Shown piece by piece: positions 25,741 to 35,714 of a stretch of 64,000 bases of DNA. Source of the DNA: Methylobacterium brachiatum. GTDB taxonomy: Bacteria > Pseudomonadota > Alphaproteobacteria > Rhizobiales > Beijerinckiaceae. A program made the translations under genes and the position numbers. Below the pieces are notes generated by a model that saw nothing but the letters and a program-made list of their open reading frames with translations, made no database searches and was not told where the DNA came from. Numbering within the stretch: position 1 is the first letter of the stretch; the number at the start of each line of letters is the position of its first letter. The stretch covers positions 124,001-188,000 of the forward strand of contig NZ_JAJALK010000011.1 in the NCBI RefSeq assembly GCF_020523825.1, given 5' to 3'.

Positions 25741-26850
25741 CTACAAGCGGCGGGCCGTCTCGATGACGACCTCGGCCAGCCGCTCGGCGGCATCGTGAAT
25801 GCCTGCGCTTCTGGCCGCATCGGCCGCCGCGGTCAATTTTGCCGGCGTCGCGAAGCACGCGACCAGCTCGGCGGCGAGGCGATCCGGGGTGAAGGCGGTC
25901 TGCTTCAGGGCGAGCGCCGCGCCGATCGCGTCGAGGGTCGCGGCGTTGGCGGCCTGGTCCTGGTCGAGGGCGCCGGGCAGCGGCACCAGGATCGAGGGCC
26001 GGCCGATCGCTGCGAGTTCCGACACCGTCGAGGCGCCCGAGCGCGAGACCACCAGGTGGCTGGCGGCCATGCGGGCGGGCAGGTCCTTGAAGAACGGCGC
26101 CGCCTCGATCCCGGCGAGGCCCATGGCGAGGTAGCGGTTCTGCACCGCCGTCAGGTCCTCGGGCCGGACCTGCTGGACGAGGTGCAGGCGGGCTCTCAGG
26201 TCGGCGGGCAGGCGCTCGATCGCCTCGGGCACGACCTCGCCCATGACCCGGGCGCCCTGGCTGCCGCCGAACACCAGGAGCCGCAGGGCATCGCCGGGGC
26301 CGAAGGCGGGATACGGGATCCCGGCCGCCTCGATCACCGCGGGGCGAAGCGGGTTGCCGGTGTGGATCCGCGGAGCACGCGCCTTGTCGGGCACGCCGCG
26401 GACGTCCTTGAAGCCGGTGGCGATGGTCCGGGCACCCCGCGCCAGGAAGGCGTTGGCCCGGCCCATCACGGCGTTCTGCTCGTGCAGCACCGTCGGCACC
26501 CGCAGGATCTGGCCGGCGAGCACCGGCGGCACGGTCGGGTAGCCGCCGAAGCCGACGATCGCGGCCGGGTTGATCCGGCGGATCTCCTTGGCGGCGACGC
26601 CGAAGCCGCGGCCCAGCGTGAGCACGGCGGCGGCCCGCTTCAGCGGCGAACGGCCCGACGGCGTGGCCGAGGCGATCGTGACCACCTCGGAGGCCGGGAA
26701 CTCGCCCGAGATCGCGTCGACCCGGGCGTCGGTGGCGAGGGCCACCCGGATGCCCCGGGCGCGCAGGGCGTGGGCGAGGCTCTCGGCCGGGAACAGGTGC
26801 CCGCCGGTGCCGCCGGCACAGAGCAGGATCGTGGGGGTGAAGACGGTCAC
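25741..26850 (-). CDS. murG: Lipid II synthase MurG
   Basis: A 369-residue GT28 glycosyltransferase on the inner membrane face. It adds GlcNAc from UDP-GlcNAc to lipid I. The N-terminal G-loop is LLCAGGTGGHLFPA, the second is GFGGYPTVPPVLAG, and HEQNAVMGRAN is the acceptor-side motif. The C-terminal donor domain has VFGGSQGARVM and SRSGASTVSELAAIGRPSI followed by PLPGALDQDQAANA. The start is the GTG at 26850, overlapping the ftsW stop as GTGA; no ATG gives a matching N-terminus. Confidence 0.96.
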   Translation of the reverse strand: MTVFTPTILLCAGGTGGHLFPAESLAHALRARGIRVALATDARVDAISGEFPASEVVTIASATPSGRSPLKRAAAVLTLGRGFGVAAKEIRRINPAAIVGFGGYPTVPPVLAGQILRVPTVLHEQNAVMGRANAFLARGARTIATGFKDVRGVPDKARAPRIHTGNPLRPAVIEAAGIPYPAFGPGDALRLLVFGGSQGARVMGEVVPEAIERLPADLRARLHLVQQVRPEDLTAVQNRYLAMGLAGIEAAPFFKDLPARMAASHLVVSRSGASTVSELAAIGRPSILVPLPGALDQDQAANAATLDAIGAALALKQTAFTPDRLAAELVACFATPAKLTAAADAARSAGIHDAAERLAEVVIETARRL

Positions 26851-28013
26851 CGCATCACTCCGGCGACGGTGGCCGACGCGGTGCCGGGGGGCTTCTGGCT
26901 GAGCAGGACGGTGCGCGGGCGCTTGCGTGTCAGGGCGACCAGGAAGCCGGTGCCCAGCGCCAGGGAGATCATCGACGAGCCGCCGAAGGAGACGAACGGC
27001 AGGGTCATGCCCTTGGCCGGCATCAGCTGCGTGTTCACCGCCATGTTGATGCAGGCCTGCAATCCGAACAGGGTGGTCAGGCCGGTGATCGCCAGGCGCG
27101 AGAAGGTGTCGTCGGTGCGCCGCGCCAGCTTGAGGCCGCGCAGCACGATGAAGGCGAACAGGGCCACGAGGCACAGGCAGACGATCACGCCGAACTCCTC
27201 GCCGGTGACGGAGAAGATGAAGTCGGTATGTGCGTCCGGAAGGTGCCGCTTGGCCACCCCCTCCCCCGGGCCGGTGCCGAACCAGCCGCCGGAGCGGAAC
27301 GATTCCCGCGACCAGAAATCCTGGAAGCCGCCGCCGGAATCGCGGTCGAGGAACTTGTTGAAGCGCTCGCGGACGTGGTGGAAGAACAGGTAGGCCGCGA
27401 ACACGCCGCCGAGCCCGAGCATGCCGAGCAGCGCCACCCAGATCAGGTGCAGGCCGGCGACGAAGAACAGCGCGCACCACACCATGGTGATCAGCATGGT
27501 CTGGCCGAAATCCGGCTGGAGCAGCAGCGGCACGATGGTGACCGGCAGGAGCAGCATCGCCAGGAAGCCGCCCGGCATGTCGCGGCGCTGCGCGCCCTCC
27601 GAGAAGGCCCAGGCGGCCACGACCACGAAGGCCGGCTTGACGAATTCCGACGGCTGCAGGCCGATCGGCCCGAACTGGATCCAGCGATGCGCGCCCTTGA
27701 TCTCCGGGCCGAACTTGCCGGCGAGCAGGCAGAGCGCGACGCCGCAGATCCAGGTGACCAGCGCCAGCCGCCGGACCCCGCGCAGGGACAGGAACGACAC
27801 CGCGCAGATCAGCAGGATGGTCGGCGCCAGGTAGAGCGCCTGCCGGTTGAGGAAGTAGAAGGTCGGCAGGCCGATGCGCTCGGCGACCGGCGGGCCGCCG
27901 CCCATCAGGAAGACCAGGCCGGCCACCATCAGCGCGAACAGCGCTGCGAGCAGCCCGCGGTCCACCGTCCACCACCAGTCGGTGAGGGGTGTGCGTTCCG
28001 CGCGTGAGATCAT
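26847..28013 (-). CDS. ftsW: Septal peptidoglycan polymerase FtsW
   Basis: A 388-residue SEDS protein with about ten transmembrane helices that polymerises lipid II at the septum with FtsI. Landmarks are KGAHRWIQFGPIGLQPSEFVK split as GAHRWI and LQPSEFVKPAF, then LLLQPDFGQTML, SVTGEEFGVI and TLPFVSFGGSSMI near the C-terminus. The ATG at 28013 is chosen; a TTG three codons upstream also opens the frame. It is the first dcw gene after the inserted chemoreceptor, so it needs its own promoter or read-through from murD past an opposing gene. It overlaps murG by 4 bases. Confidence 0.95.
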   Translation of the reverse strand: MISRAERTPLTDWWWTVDRGLLAALFALMVAGLVFLMGGGPPVAERIGLPTFYFLNRQALYLAPTILLICAVSFLSLRGVRRLALVTWICGVALCLLAGKFGPEIKGAHRWIQFGPIGLQPSEFVKPAFVVVAAWAFSEGAQRRDMPGGFLAMLLLPVTIVPLLLQPDFGQTMLITMVWCALFFVAGLHLIWVALLGMLGLGGVFAAYLFFHHVRERFNKFLDRDSGGGFQDFWSRESFRSGGWFGTGPGEGVAKRHLPDAHTDFIFSVTGEEFGVIVCLCLVALFAFIVLRGLKLARRTDDTFSRLAITGLTTLFGLQACINMAVNTQLMPAKGMTLPFVSFGGSSMISLALGTGFLVALTRKRPRTVLLSQKPPGTASATVAGVMR

Positions 28014-28297
28014 GCCGGGCAACGACTCCAGGCCACACGGAGGCCGGTCCGCGTGGGTCGGGCCGATCCTGTGGGGGAATGGTAAACGGAGCCTTATGGC
28101 CGGGAGGCCCAGCGGCGGGCGGCGCTGCCGCTGCCGCGGGGAGCTACCGTATTTGAACGCCCTGTACTGTGGCCGATGTCATCGAATGTTAATCCTCACC
28201 ACGCAACCTTGAGGTGCATCGCCATCAGGTTCTGGAAGCGGCCCGTCGCGCGCCGCCGCGCCAAGCCCAATCTCCCCACAGCAGAAGTCGGTCCGCC

Positions 28298-29773
28298 ATG
28301 TTCGCTGCCCTGAAGGCTCGTGAAACGTCCGCGAAGCTGGCCGCCCTCGACCGCGTGCAGGGGATGATCGAGTTCGATCTCGACGGCCGCATCCTCTCGG
28401 CGAATACCAATTTCCTCGACGCGGTCGGCTACACCCTGCCGGAGGTGGTCGGCCAGCACCACAGCCTGTTCGTCGATCCGGATTACCGGGATTCCGCGGA
28501 ATACCGGGCGTTCTGGGATCGCCTGCGTGCCGGCGGCTTCGAGTCCGGCCAGTTCCGGCGGGTCGGCCGCGGCGGCCGGCCGATCTGGATCGAGGCGTCC
28601 TACAATCCGATGCTCGACGCTCGGGGGCGGCCCTACAAGGTGGTGAAGTTCGCCACCGACATCACCCGGCAGCGCACCGAGGAGGCCGACCGCGCCGGCC
28701 AGATCGCGGCGATCCACAAGGTCCAGGCGGTGATCGCGTTCGACCTCGATGGGATGGTGATCGAGGCCAACGACAACTTCCTGGCCGCGATGGGCTACGG
28801 GCGGGACGAGGTGGTCGGCCGGCACCACAGCCTGTTCGTCGAGCCTGCCTATCGCGACAGCGAAGCCTACCGGGTGTTCTGGGCGGCGCTGCGGAACGGC
28901 ACCTATCAGGCCGCACAGTTCCGGCGCCTCGGCAAGGACGGGCGCGAGGTCTGGATCCAGGCCTCCTACAACCCGATCCTCGACGCCGCCGGCCGCCCCT
29001 ACAAGGTGGTGAAATTCGCCACCGACATCACCGAGCAGGTCCGCCTGCTCGCCGATCTCCGGAAGCTGATCGACACCAATTTCGGCGCGATCGAGCACGC
29101 GGTCCTGCACTCCACCGATGCCGCCCGGCTGGCCTCCTCGGCGGCGGATTCGACCTCGGGCAACGTTCAGACCGTCGCGGCCGCGGCCGAGGAGCTGGCC
29201 GCCTCCGTCGCCGAGATGTCCCAGAGCATCGTGCGCTCCCAGAGTGCCACCGATACCGCCTATGCCTGCGTGCGGGACGCCGACGGCCACACCAAGCGGC
29301 TCGCCGACAGCGCGACGGCGATGTCGAGCATCGTCGGCCTGATCCAGAGCATCGCCGGCCAGATCAACCTGCTGGCGCTCAACGCGACCATCGAGGCGGC
29401 GCGTGCCGGCGAGGCCGGCCGCGGCTTCGCGGTGGTCGCCTCCGAGGTGAAGGCGCTCGCCGATCAGGCGGCCCGCGCCACCGGGCAGATCAACGGCGAG
29501 ATCGCGAGCGTGCAGCAGGTCTCGCAGGAGGTGGTCTCGGCGCTCGGCTCGATCGGGACCTCGGTCTCGGTGATGCGCGAGACCGTGGTGACCACCGCGG
29601 CGGCGATCGAGGAGCAGAGCGCGGTGACCCGCGACCTCGCCGAGAGCATGCAGAGCGCCGCCGGCGCGGTCACGGCGATCACCGGCAATATCGGGGCGAT
29701 CGTGCAGGCGGTGGCCGACGTCTCCGAGGCGGTCGGCACCACCCGGGACGCCGCCAAGGTGCTGGCGCGCTGA
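28298..29773 (+). CDS. Soluble methyl-accepting chemotaxis protein with two PAS domains
   Basis: A 491-residue chemoreceptor with no transmembrane segment, so cytosolic. Two PAS domains (about 20-135 and 140-255) are near-duplicates: each has HHSLFV-x-P-x-YRDS, QFRR and a [11 protein letters not shown] end. The signalling domain (about 285-491) has the hairpin tip region [20 protein letters not shown] and [19 protein letters not shown]. Tandem PAS of this type often bind haem or flavin for redox or oxygen sensing; the ligand here is unknown. There is no cheA, cheW or cheR nearby. It is on the opposite strand, inserted between murD and ftsW. The start at 28298 follows a weak Shine-Dalgarno. 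Confidence 0.93.
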   Translation: MFAALKARETSAKLAALDRVQGMIEFDLDGRILSANTNFLDAVGYTLPEVVGQHHSLFVDPDYRDSAEYRAFWDRLRAGGFESGQFRRVGRGGRPIWIEASYNPMLDARGRPYKVVKFATDITRQRTEEADRAGQIAAIHKVQAVIAFDLDGMVIEANDNFLAAMGYGRDEVVGRHHSLFVEPAYRDSEAYRVFWAALRNGTYQAAQFRRLGKDGREVWIQASYNPILDAAGRPYKVVKFATDITEQVRLLADLRKLIDTNFGAIEHAVLHSTDAARLASSAADSTSGNVQTVAAAAEELAASVAEMSQSIVRSQSATDTAYACVRDADGHTKRLADSATAMSSIVGLIQSIAGQINLLALNATIEAARAGEAGRGFAVVASEVKALADQAARATGQINGEIASVQQVSQEVVSALGSIGTSVSVMRETVVTTAAAIEEQSAVTRDLAESMQSAAGAVTAITGNIGAIVQAVADVSEAVGTTRDAAKVLAR

Positions 29774-30028
29774 CGGGGGCGCCGTCTCAGGGCAATCGCA
29801 GGCTGGACGATGGTCTTCGAAGCTGCGCGATGGCGTGATTGCTCGTCCTTGCGGTGACGCCGGGACCCAGCACGCCGCCATGCCGGGGCCGCGACGCGGA
29901 GCCCGGACCCTGGAAACATAGGTCGAGCAGGACCTTGCGCCGTCGGCGGCTCTGGGATGCGGGTCGCGTCTACGGCGTCCTGGAATGTCGGGCAGCGTTC
30001 GGGCGTCGCTGACGGCCCTTGGCGCCCC

Positions 30029-31393
30029 TCAGGGCAGCGCCCGCACCAGCTCCCGGAACCGGTCGCCGCGGATCTCGAAATTGCGGAACTGGTCGTAGGA
30101 GGCGCAGGCCGGCGAGAGCAGCACCACCGGCTCCGGGGCGCCCGAAGCGGCGGCGTTCTCGGCGGCCTTGGGGACAGCGACCTCGAGGGTCTCGCAGCGG
30201 GTGTAGGGCACGACGCCTTCGAGGGTCGCCGCGAAGGCGTCCGAGGCCGCGCCGATCAGGTAGGCATGGGCGACCCGCTGGAAATACGGCACCAGCGGGA
30301 AGATCCCGCCCTCCTTGGCCTTGCCGCCGAGGATCCAGTGGATGTCCCGGAAGGCGGTCAGCGCCTTCTCGGTGGAATCTGCGTTGGTCGCCTTCGAATC
30401 GTTGACGAACAGCACGGCGCCGCGCCGTCCGACCTCCTCCATCCGGTGCGGCAGCCCCGGGAACGAGGACAGGCCGGCCTGGATCGCCTCGCCGGTGAGG
30501 CCGAGGGCCCGGGCCACCGCCACCGCGACGGCGGCGTTCTGCCAATTGTGCGCCCCGCGCAGCGAGCCGATGCCGTTGACGTCGGCGAGCGCCGTGCCGT
30601 CGGGATCGCGGACGATGCCGTCGCGCACCGTCAGGGCGTCGGTGCAGAGGGCGTCGCCGGTGGGCACGTGGACCCGCACGAGGCCGCCCGCGCGCCGCTC
30701 GGCGATCGCCCGGCTCGGGCCGTCATCGATGCCGACCACCGCCAGGCCGGCGCCGGCGATCAGGCGCTCCTTGATGGCGGCGTATTGCTCCATGGTGCCG
30801 TGGCGGTCGAGATGATCCGGCGTGATGTTCATCAGCACGCCGATCGTGGGGTCGAGGCCCGGGGTCAGGTCGATCTGGAACGAGGACATCTCGATCACGT
30901 GGACGCGACTCGCATCCGGCGGCTCCAGCGACAGGATGGCGGTGCCGATATTGCCGCCCATCTGCACGTCGCGCCCGGCCTGGGCCAGCACGTGGGCGAT
31001 CAGCGCCGTGGTGGTCGACTTGCCGTTGGTGCCGGTGATCGCCACGAACGGCGCCTCGGGCGCCCGCGCCCGGCGCTCCCGGCAGAACAGCTCGATATCG
31101 CCGATGATCTCGATCCCGGCCTCGCGCGCCAGCCGGACGGTCCAGTGCGGCTCGGGATGGGTCAGGGGCACGCCGGGGCTGAGCACCAGGGCCGCGAAGC
31201 CGGACCAGTCGGCCTCGCGCAGATCCTGCGTGCCGATCCCCGCTTCCCGCGCCCGCGCGACGCTGTCGGCATTGTCGTCCCAGGCGATCACCTCGGCACC
31301 GCCGGCCTTCAGCGCGTTGGCGGTGGCCAGCCCCGAGCCGCCGAGCCCGAACAGGGCGACCTTCTGGCCCGCGAAGACGGTGACGGGTGTCAT
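30029..31393 (-). CDS. murD: UDP-N-acetylmuramoylalanine--D-glutamate ligase MurD
   Basis: A 454-residue ligase that adds D-Glu to UDP-MurNAc-L-Ala. The N-terminal UDP-binding domain starts [17 protein letters not shown]; the P-loop is [23 protein letters not shown] and [15 protein letters not shown] mark the central and C-terminal domains. The end [20 protein letters not shown] is specific to MurD. It lies 190 bases after mraY, a gap filled largely by a repeat. Its 3-prime end faces the 3-prime end of the chemoreceptor gene, with 255 bases between them that hold no gene. Confidence 0.97.
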   Translation of the reverse strand: MTPVTVFAGQKVALFGLGGSGLATANALKAGGAEVIAWDDNADSVARAREAGIGTQDLREADWSGFAALVLSPGVPLTHPEPHWTVRLAREAGIEIIGDIELFCRERRARAPEAPFVAITGTNGKSTTTALIAHVLAQAGRDVQMGGNIGTAILSLEPPDASRVHVIEMSSFQIDLTPGLDPTIGVLMNITPDHLDRHGTMEQYAAIKERLIAGAGLAVVGIDDGPSRAIAERRAGGLVRVHVPTGDALCTDALTVRDGIVRDPDGTALADVNGIGSLRGAHNWQNAAVAVAVARALGLTGEAIQAGLSSFPGLPHRMEEVGRRGAVLFVNDSKATNADSTEKALTAFRDIHWILGGKAKEGGIFPLVPYFQRVAHAYLIGAASDAFAATLEGVVPYTRCETLEVAVPKAAENAAASGAPEPVVLLSPACASYDQFRNFEIRGDRFRELVRALP

Positions 31394-31440
31394 GGGAAAC
31401 TCAATTCAACGTGGCAACATCGCCGATCCCACCCAACCTC

Positions 31441-31540
31441 CTCATCCTGAGGTGCCCGCGCCAGCGGGCCTCGAAGGAGGCCCCCAGGATCACGCGGCCT
31501 TCTGGAGGGCTCCTTCGCGGCCGCACCTCAGGAAGAGGGC
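31441..31540. repeat. Intergenic repeat, copy 1 (mraY-murD gap)
   Basis: About 100 bases sharing blocks with 55669-55780: CTCATCCTGAGGTGCC, GGCCTCGAAGGAGGC and TGGAGGGCTCCTTCG in the same order and similar spacing. The ends are inversely related (CCTGAGGTG and CACCTCAGG), giving a long imperfect hairpin. It is a non-coding dispersed repeat of the kind abundant in Bradyrhizobium and Methylobacterium genomes. Confidence 0.75.
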
Positions 31541-31583
31541 CTGGTTGGGATCGGCCTTCGTGGGATACTTCTAACACATCTTC

Positions 31584-32669
31584 TCAGCGCAGCTTCAGGG
31601 TCGCCAGGCCGGCGAGCGCCAGGATCACCGCGATGATCCAGAACCGGATCACGACCTGCGGCTCCTTCCAGCCCTTCTGCTCGAAATGGTGGTGGATCGG
31701 CGCCATCCGGAAGACGCGCTTGCCGGTGAGCTTGAACGACGCGACCTGGATGATCACCGACATCATCTCGAGGACGAACAGGCCGCCGACGATCGCCAGG
31801 ACGATCTCGTGCTTGGTCGCCACCGCCACCGCGCCGAGCAGGCCGCCCAGCGCCAGCGAGCCGGTATCGCCCATGAAGATCTGCGCCGGCGGCGCGTTGA
31901 ACCAGAGGAAGCCGAGGCCGGCTCCGATCACCGCGCCGCAGACGACGGCGAGCTCGCCGGTGTCGCGGACGTAGTTCACCTGCAGGTAGCTCGCGGTGAA
32001 CGAGTTGCCGACGAGATACGCGATGATCCCGAAGGTGCCGCAGGCGATCATCACCGGCACGATCGCCAGGCCGTCGAGGCCGTCGGTCATGTTCACGGCG
32101 TTGCCGGCGCCGACGATCACGAAGGCCCCGAACAGGGCGTAGAACCAGCCGAGGTTCAGCAGCGCGTCCTTGAAGACCGGGAAGGCGAGCTGGTTCTGGA
32201 GGGCGGCGGGCGAGTAGATCGAGATGGTCGTGCAGGCCGCGATGGCGATCAGCGCCTCGAGCGAGAGCCGGAACTTGCCGGAAAAGCCCTTGTGCGACTG
32301 CTTCGTCACCTTGAGATAGTCGTCGTAGAAGCCGATCGCCCCGAAGCCGAGGGTCACGGTCAGGGTCACCCACACGTAGTGATTGCGCGGATTGGCCCAG
32401 AGCAGGATCGCCACGACGGCGCCCGCCAGGATCATCAGGCCGCCCATGGTCGGCGTGCCCCGCTTGGTCAGCAGATGGGTCTGCGGCCCGTCCTCGCGGA
32501 TCGGCTGGCCCTTGCCCTGGCGCAGGCGCAGCAGGGAGATGATCCACGGCCCGAACCAGAACACGAACAGGCCCGCCGTGAACAGCGCGCCGCCGGTGCG
32601 GAAGGTGATGTAGCGGAAGACGTTGAACGGCGTGAACGTGCCGCTCAGTTCCGAGAGAAGGTACAGCAT
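31584..32669 (-). CDS. mraY: Phospho-MurNAc-pentapeptide translocase MraY
   Basis: A 361-residue inner-membrane enzyme with about ten helices that transfers phospho-MurNAc-pentapeptide to undecaprenyl phosphate, forming lipid I. Active-site motifs are GTPTMGG, the DD pair in [23 protein letters not shown] and the HHHFE box in [12 protein letters not shown]. Length and topology are typical. It lies 90 bases after murF. The gap to murD carries a dispersed repeat but no terminator was seen. Confidence 0.97.
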   Translation of the reverse strand: MLYLLSELSGTFTPFNVFRYITFRTGGALFTAGLFVFWFGPWIISLLRLRQGKGQPIREDGPQTHLLTKRGTPTMGGLMILAGAVVAILLWANPRNHYVWVTLTVTLGFGAIGFYDDYLKVTKQSHKGFSGKFRLSLEALIAIAACTTISIYSPAALQNQLAFPVFKDALLNLGWFYALFGAFVIVGAGNAVNMTDGLDGLAIVPVMIACGTFGIIAYLVGNSFTASYLQVNYVRDTGELAVVCGAVIGAGLGFLWFNAPPAQIFMGDTGSLALGGLLGAVAVATKHEIVLAIVGGLFVLEMMSVIIQVASFKLTGKRVFRMAPIHHHFEQKGWKEPQVVIRFWIIAVILALAGLATLKLR

Positions 32670-32759
32670 CCGGGCGCTCGGCCCCTTTTGTTCAGGCGCG
32701 GGTTTCGGGGGGCGGCACCGATCGTCGCGAACGCTCGGGCGTGCCGATCATCGGGTGGG

Positions 32760-34211
32760 TCACGGCGCGGCGGCGAGACCGCGCCGGGCCGGGTCGACCG
32801 CGTAGCGGGCTTTCAGGACCTCGACAATCCGCCCCATGCGGCTGCCGTTCGATCCCTTGACCATCACGGCGTCGCCGGAGCGGAGGTTGCGGGTCAGCGG
32901 CTCGATCAGGTCGGCGGCGGTGTCGGCGACGCCGCCGCGGCGGCTCACCGGCAACGCCTCGAACAGGTTGCGCATCAGCGGACCGGAGGCGAAGACCAGA
33001 TCGATCCGGGCGGCCTCGATCGCCTCGGCGAGGCCGCGATGCAGGTCGGGCGAGGCCGCGCCGAGTTCCAGCATGTCGCCCAGCACCGCGATGCGGCGAC
33101 CGCGCGGCCCGGTCTCGATGCCGGCGAGCGTGGCGATCGCGGCCCGGACCGAGGCCGGGTTGGCGTTGTAGCTCTCGTCGACCAGGTAGGCGGTGCCGCC
33201 GTCGATCTCGAGGGCGGTGCGCTCGCCGCGCCCGACCGGCGGGGCCAGCCCGGCGAGCGACAGGGCCGCCTCGGCGAGGTCGGCGCCGAGCGCGTGGATG
33301 ACCGCCATCACGCCGAGGGAGTTCAGCGCCGTGTGCCGTCCGGCGGTGCCGAGCTTGTAGGTGACCGGCTGGCCCATCACGACGGCGTCGACCACCGACA
33401 GGTCGGGGCGGAGCACGATCGTCTGGGCGCGCACATCCGCCTCCGGATGCTCGCCGAAGCTCACCACCCGGCCGGCGCGCGACGCCCGCGCATGGGCGAG
33501 CAGCCGCTCGAACGTCGCGGTGTCGCGGTTGATGATCGCCACGCCCCCGGGCTCGAGCCCGGAAAAGATCTCGCCCTTGGCGTCCGCGATCGCCGAGACC
33601 GAGGCGAAATGCTCGATATGGACCGGCTCCACCGTGGTGATCAGCGCGATGTCGGGCCGGACCTGGGCGGTCAGCGGCACGATCTCGGCCGGGTGGTTCA
33701 TGCCGATCTCGAACACGCCGTAGCGGGTGGTGCGCGGCATCCGGGCGAGCGTCAGGGGCACGCCCCAATGGTTGTTGTAGGAGGCCGCCGAGGCGTGGGT
33801 CTCGCCCTGCCCGGCCAGCACGTGGCGCAGGGCCTCCTTGGTCCCGGTCTTGCCGACGGAGCCGGTCACCGCCACCACCTGGGCATCGGTGCGCGCCCGT
33901 GCGGCCTCGCCCAGGCGGGTCATCGCGGTCAGGACCGGGTCGGCGCCCGCATCCGGGACCGCCAGCACCGGGCCGTGGGCCGAGAGGTCGGCGGCGCGGG
34001 CCTCGCTGACCACCGCGGCGCCGGCTCCGCGCTTGAGCGCGTCGGCGACGAAGTCGTGGCCGTCCCGCGCCTCGCCCCGGATGGCGAAGAACAGGTCGCC
34101 GGGCTCCAGCGTGCGGGTGTCGATCGACGCGCCGCCGATCGGGCGGTCCTCGCCGATCAGCCGGCCGCCGGTGGCGGCTTCGAGGTCGTCTCGGGTCCAG
34201 AGTGCAGTCAT
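32760..34211 (-). CDS. murF: UDP-MurNAc-tripeptide--D-Ala-D-Ala ligase MurF
   Basis: A 483-residue ligase that attaches the D-Ala-D-Ala dipeptide made by Ddl. The N-terminal domain has the TRTLEPGDLFFAIRGE motif, the P-loop is VTGSVGKTGTKEAL, followed by HASAASYNNHWGVPLTL and GMNHPAEIVPL; the C-terminal domain has VDESYNANPASVRAAI and VMVKGSNGSRMG. The ATG at 34211 is used; an ATG at 34244 that overlaps the murE stop (TGATG) would add 11 residues and would couple the two genes. Confidence 0.95.
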   Translation of the reverse strand: MTALWTRDDLEAATGGRLIGEDRPIGGASIDTRTLEPGDLFFAIRGEARDGHDFVADALKRGAGAAVVSEARAADLSAHGPVLAVPDAGADPVLTAMTRLGEAARARTDAQVVAVTGSVGKTGTKEALRHVLAGQGETHASAASYNNHWGVPLTLARMPRTTRYGVFEIGMNHPAEIVPLTAQVRPDIALITTVEPVHIEHFASVSAIADAKGEIFSGLEPGGVAIINRDTATFERLLAHARASRAGRVVSFGEHPEADVRAQTIVLRPDLSVVDAVVMGQPVTYKLGTAGRHTALNSLGVMAVIHALGADLAEAALSLAGLAPPVGRGERTALEIDGGTAYLVDESYNANPASVRAAIATLAGIETGPRGRRIAVLGDMLELGAASPDLHRGLAEAIEAARIDLVFASGPLMRNLFEALPVSRRGGVADTAADLIEPLTRNLRSGDAVMVKGSNGSRMGRIVEVLKARYAVDPARRGLAAAP

Positions 34212-34243
34212 GGTCAGCCCCCGTCCCCCATCCGGCCGCGCCA

Positions 34244-35704
34244 TCAGCGTGCGGCCTCGGCGATTGCGGCGCGCAGGACCTCGTGGTCCGAGAACGGCAG
34301 GGTCCGATCTCCCACGATCTGGCCGGTTTCATGGCCTTTGCCGGCCACGACCAGCACGTCGCCGGGTCCGAGGCGGCGCACCGCGTCGTGAATCGCCGCG
34401 GCGCGGTCGCCGATTTCCTCGGCCTTCGGAGCGGCTTCGCGGATCGCCCGGCGGATCGCCGACGGATCTTCGGAGCGCGGGTTGTCGTCGGTGACGATCA
34501 CGACGTCGGCCAGCCGCGCGGCGATCGCCCCCATGATCGGCCGCTTGCCCCGGTCGCGGTCGCCGCCGCAGCCGAACACCACCATCAGGCGGCCGGACGC
34601 GAACGGCCGCAACGCGCCCAGCACGCTCTCCAGGGCCTCGGGCTTGTGCGCGTAATCGACCAGGCACAGGCCGCCACGCGCCTCGCCGACCCGCTCCATC
34701 CGGCCCGGCACGCCGGTGAGGTGGTCGAGGGCCGCGAACACGCCGTCCGGATCGGCGGCCCCCGCCGGGGTGGCGAGCACCAGGGCCGCCGCCACCAGGG
34801 CGTTCTCGATCTGGAACTCGCCGACCAGGGGCAGGCGCACCGTCCGGGTCGCGCCGTCATGCGCGAGCGTCACGGCCTGGGCGAAGCCCTCCGTCGTCGC
34901 CGAGACCAGGCGAATATGCCGGCCCCCGCGCCCGACCGTGCGCACCGGCCGCCCGGCGCCCTCGGACGCGGCGATCACCCGGTCGGCAAAGGCGCCGTCG
35001 GCGTTGACGATCGCCGGGCAGCCGTCCGGCAGAAGGTCGGTGAACAGGCGCAGCTTGGCCGTGAGGTACTCCTCGATGCTCGCGTGGTAGTCGAGGTGGT
35101 CCCGGCCGAGATTGGTGAAGCCCGCAGCCGTGAGCCGCACGCCGTCGAGGCGCCGCTGCTCGATCCCGTGCGAGGACGCCTCCATGGCGAGTTCCGTGAC
35201 GCCCTCCCGGGCGAGACGCGCCAGGGTCTGGTGCAGCGTCACCGGGTCGGGGGTGGTGAGCGAGCCGTATTCCGCGCCGCGATTGGTGATGATCCCGACA
35301 GTGCCGAGGCTCGCGGCGTCGCGGCCGAGCCGGGCCAGGATCTGGCGGACGAAATCGGCGACCGAACTCTTTCCGGCCGTGCCGGTGACCGCCACCACGG
35401 TCCCGGGCTGCGCGCCCGCGAGCCGTGCGGCGGCCAGCGCCAGCGCCCGGCGGGCATCCGGAACCGCGATCCACGCCACCGCCTCGGGCAGGTCGGCGGG
35501 ACGATCCCCCTCCCCGGCCACCGCGACGGCGCCGCGTCCGGCGGCCTGGGCGGCGAACAGCCGGCCGTCGGCCTGCGTGCCCGGCACGGCGACGAACACG
35601 CTGCCGGGCACGACCTTCCGGCTGTCGGCGGTCAGCGCCGACACCGTCAGGTCGGCGGCCGGGCCGGCAGCCTCCGGGAAGAGATCGGCGAGCCGGGCGC
35701 TCAT
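34244..35704 (-). CDS. murE: UDP-MurNAc-L-Ala-D-Glu--meso-diaminopimelate ligase MurE
   Basis: A 486-residue ligase that adds the third residue of the stem peptide. The P-loop is VTGTAGKSSV. The substrate-selecting motif DDNPRSEDP is present; DNPR is the mark of meso-diaminopimelate-specific MurE, so the wall is the usual Gram-negative A1-gamma type. MEASSHGI and GCGGDRDRGKRP are further family blocks. It starts 10 bases after the ftsI stop and runs into murF. Confidence 0.96.
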   Translation of the reverse strand: MSARLADLFPEAAGPAADLTVSALTADSRKVVPGSVFVAVPGTQADGRLFAAQAAGRGAVAVAGEGDRPADLPEAVAWIAVPDARRALALAAARLAGAQPGTVVAVTGTAGKSSVADFVRQILARLGRDAASLGTVGIITNRGAEYGSLTTPDPVTLHQTLARLAREGVTELAMEASSHGIEQRRLDGVRLTAAGFTNLGRDHLDYHASIEEYLTAKLRLFTDLLPDGCPAIVNADGAFADRVIAASEGAGRPVRTVGRGGRHIRLVSATTEGFAQAVTLAHDGATRTVRLPLVGEFQIENALVAAALVLATPAGAADPDGVFAALDHLTGVPGRMERVGEARGGLCLVDYAHKPEALESVLGALRPFASGRLMVVFGCGGDRDRGKRPIMGAIAARLADVVIVTDDNPRSEDPSAIRRAIREAAPKAEEIGDRAAAIHDAVRRLGPGDVLVVAGKGHETGQIVGDRTLPFSDHEVLRAAIAEAAR

Positions 35705-35714
35705 CGCTGCACCA

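Noticed and set aside
31686-34391. A 901-codon plus-strand open frame across mraY and murF
   Set aside because: It is fully antisense to two clear ligase/translocase genes, is Arg/Gly/Asp-His rich and has no domain. High GC leaves the opposite strand open.
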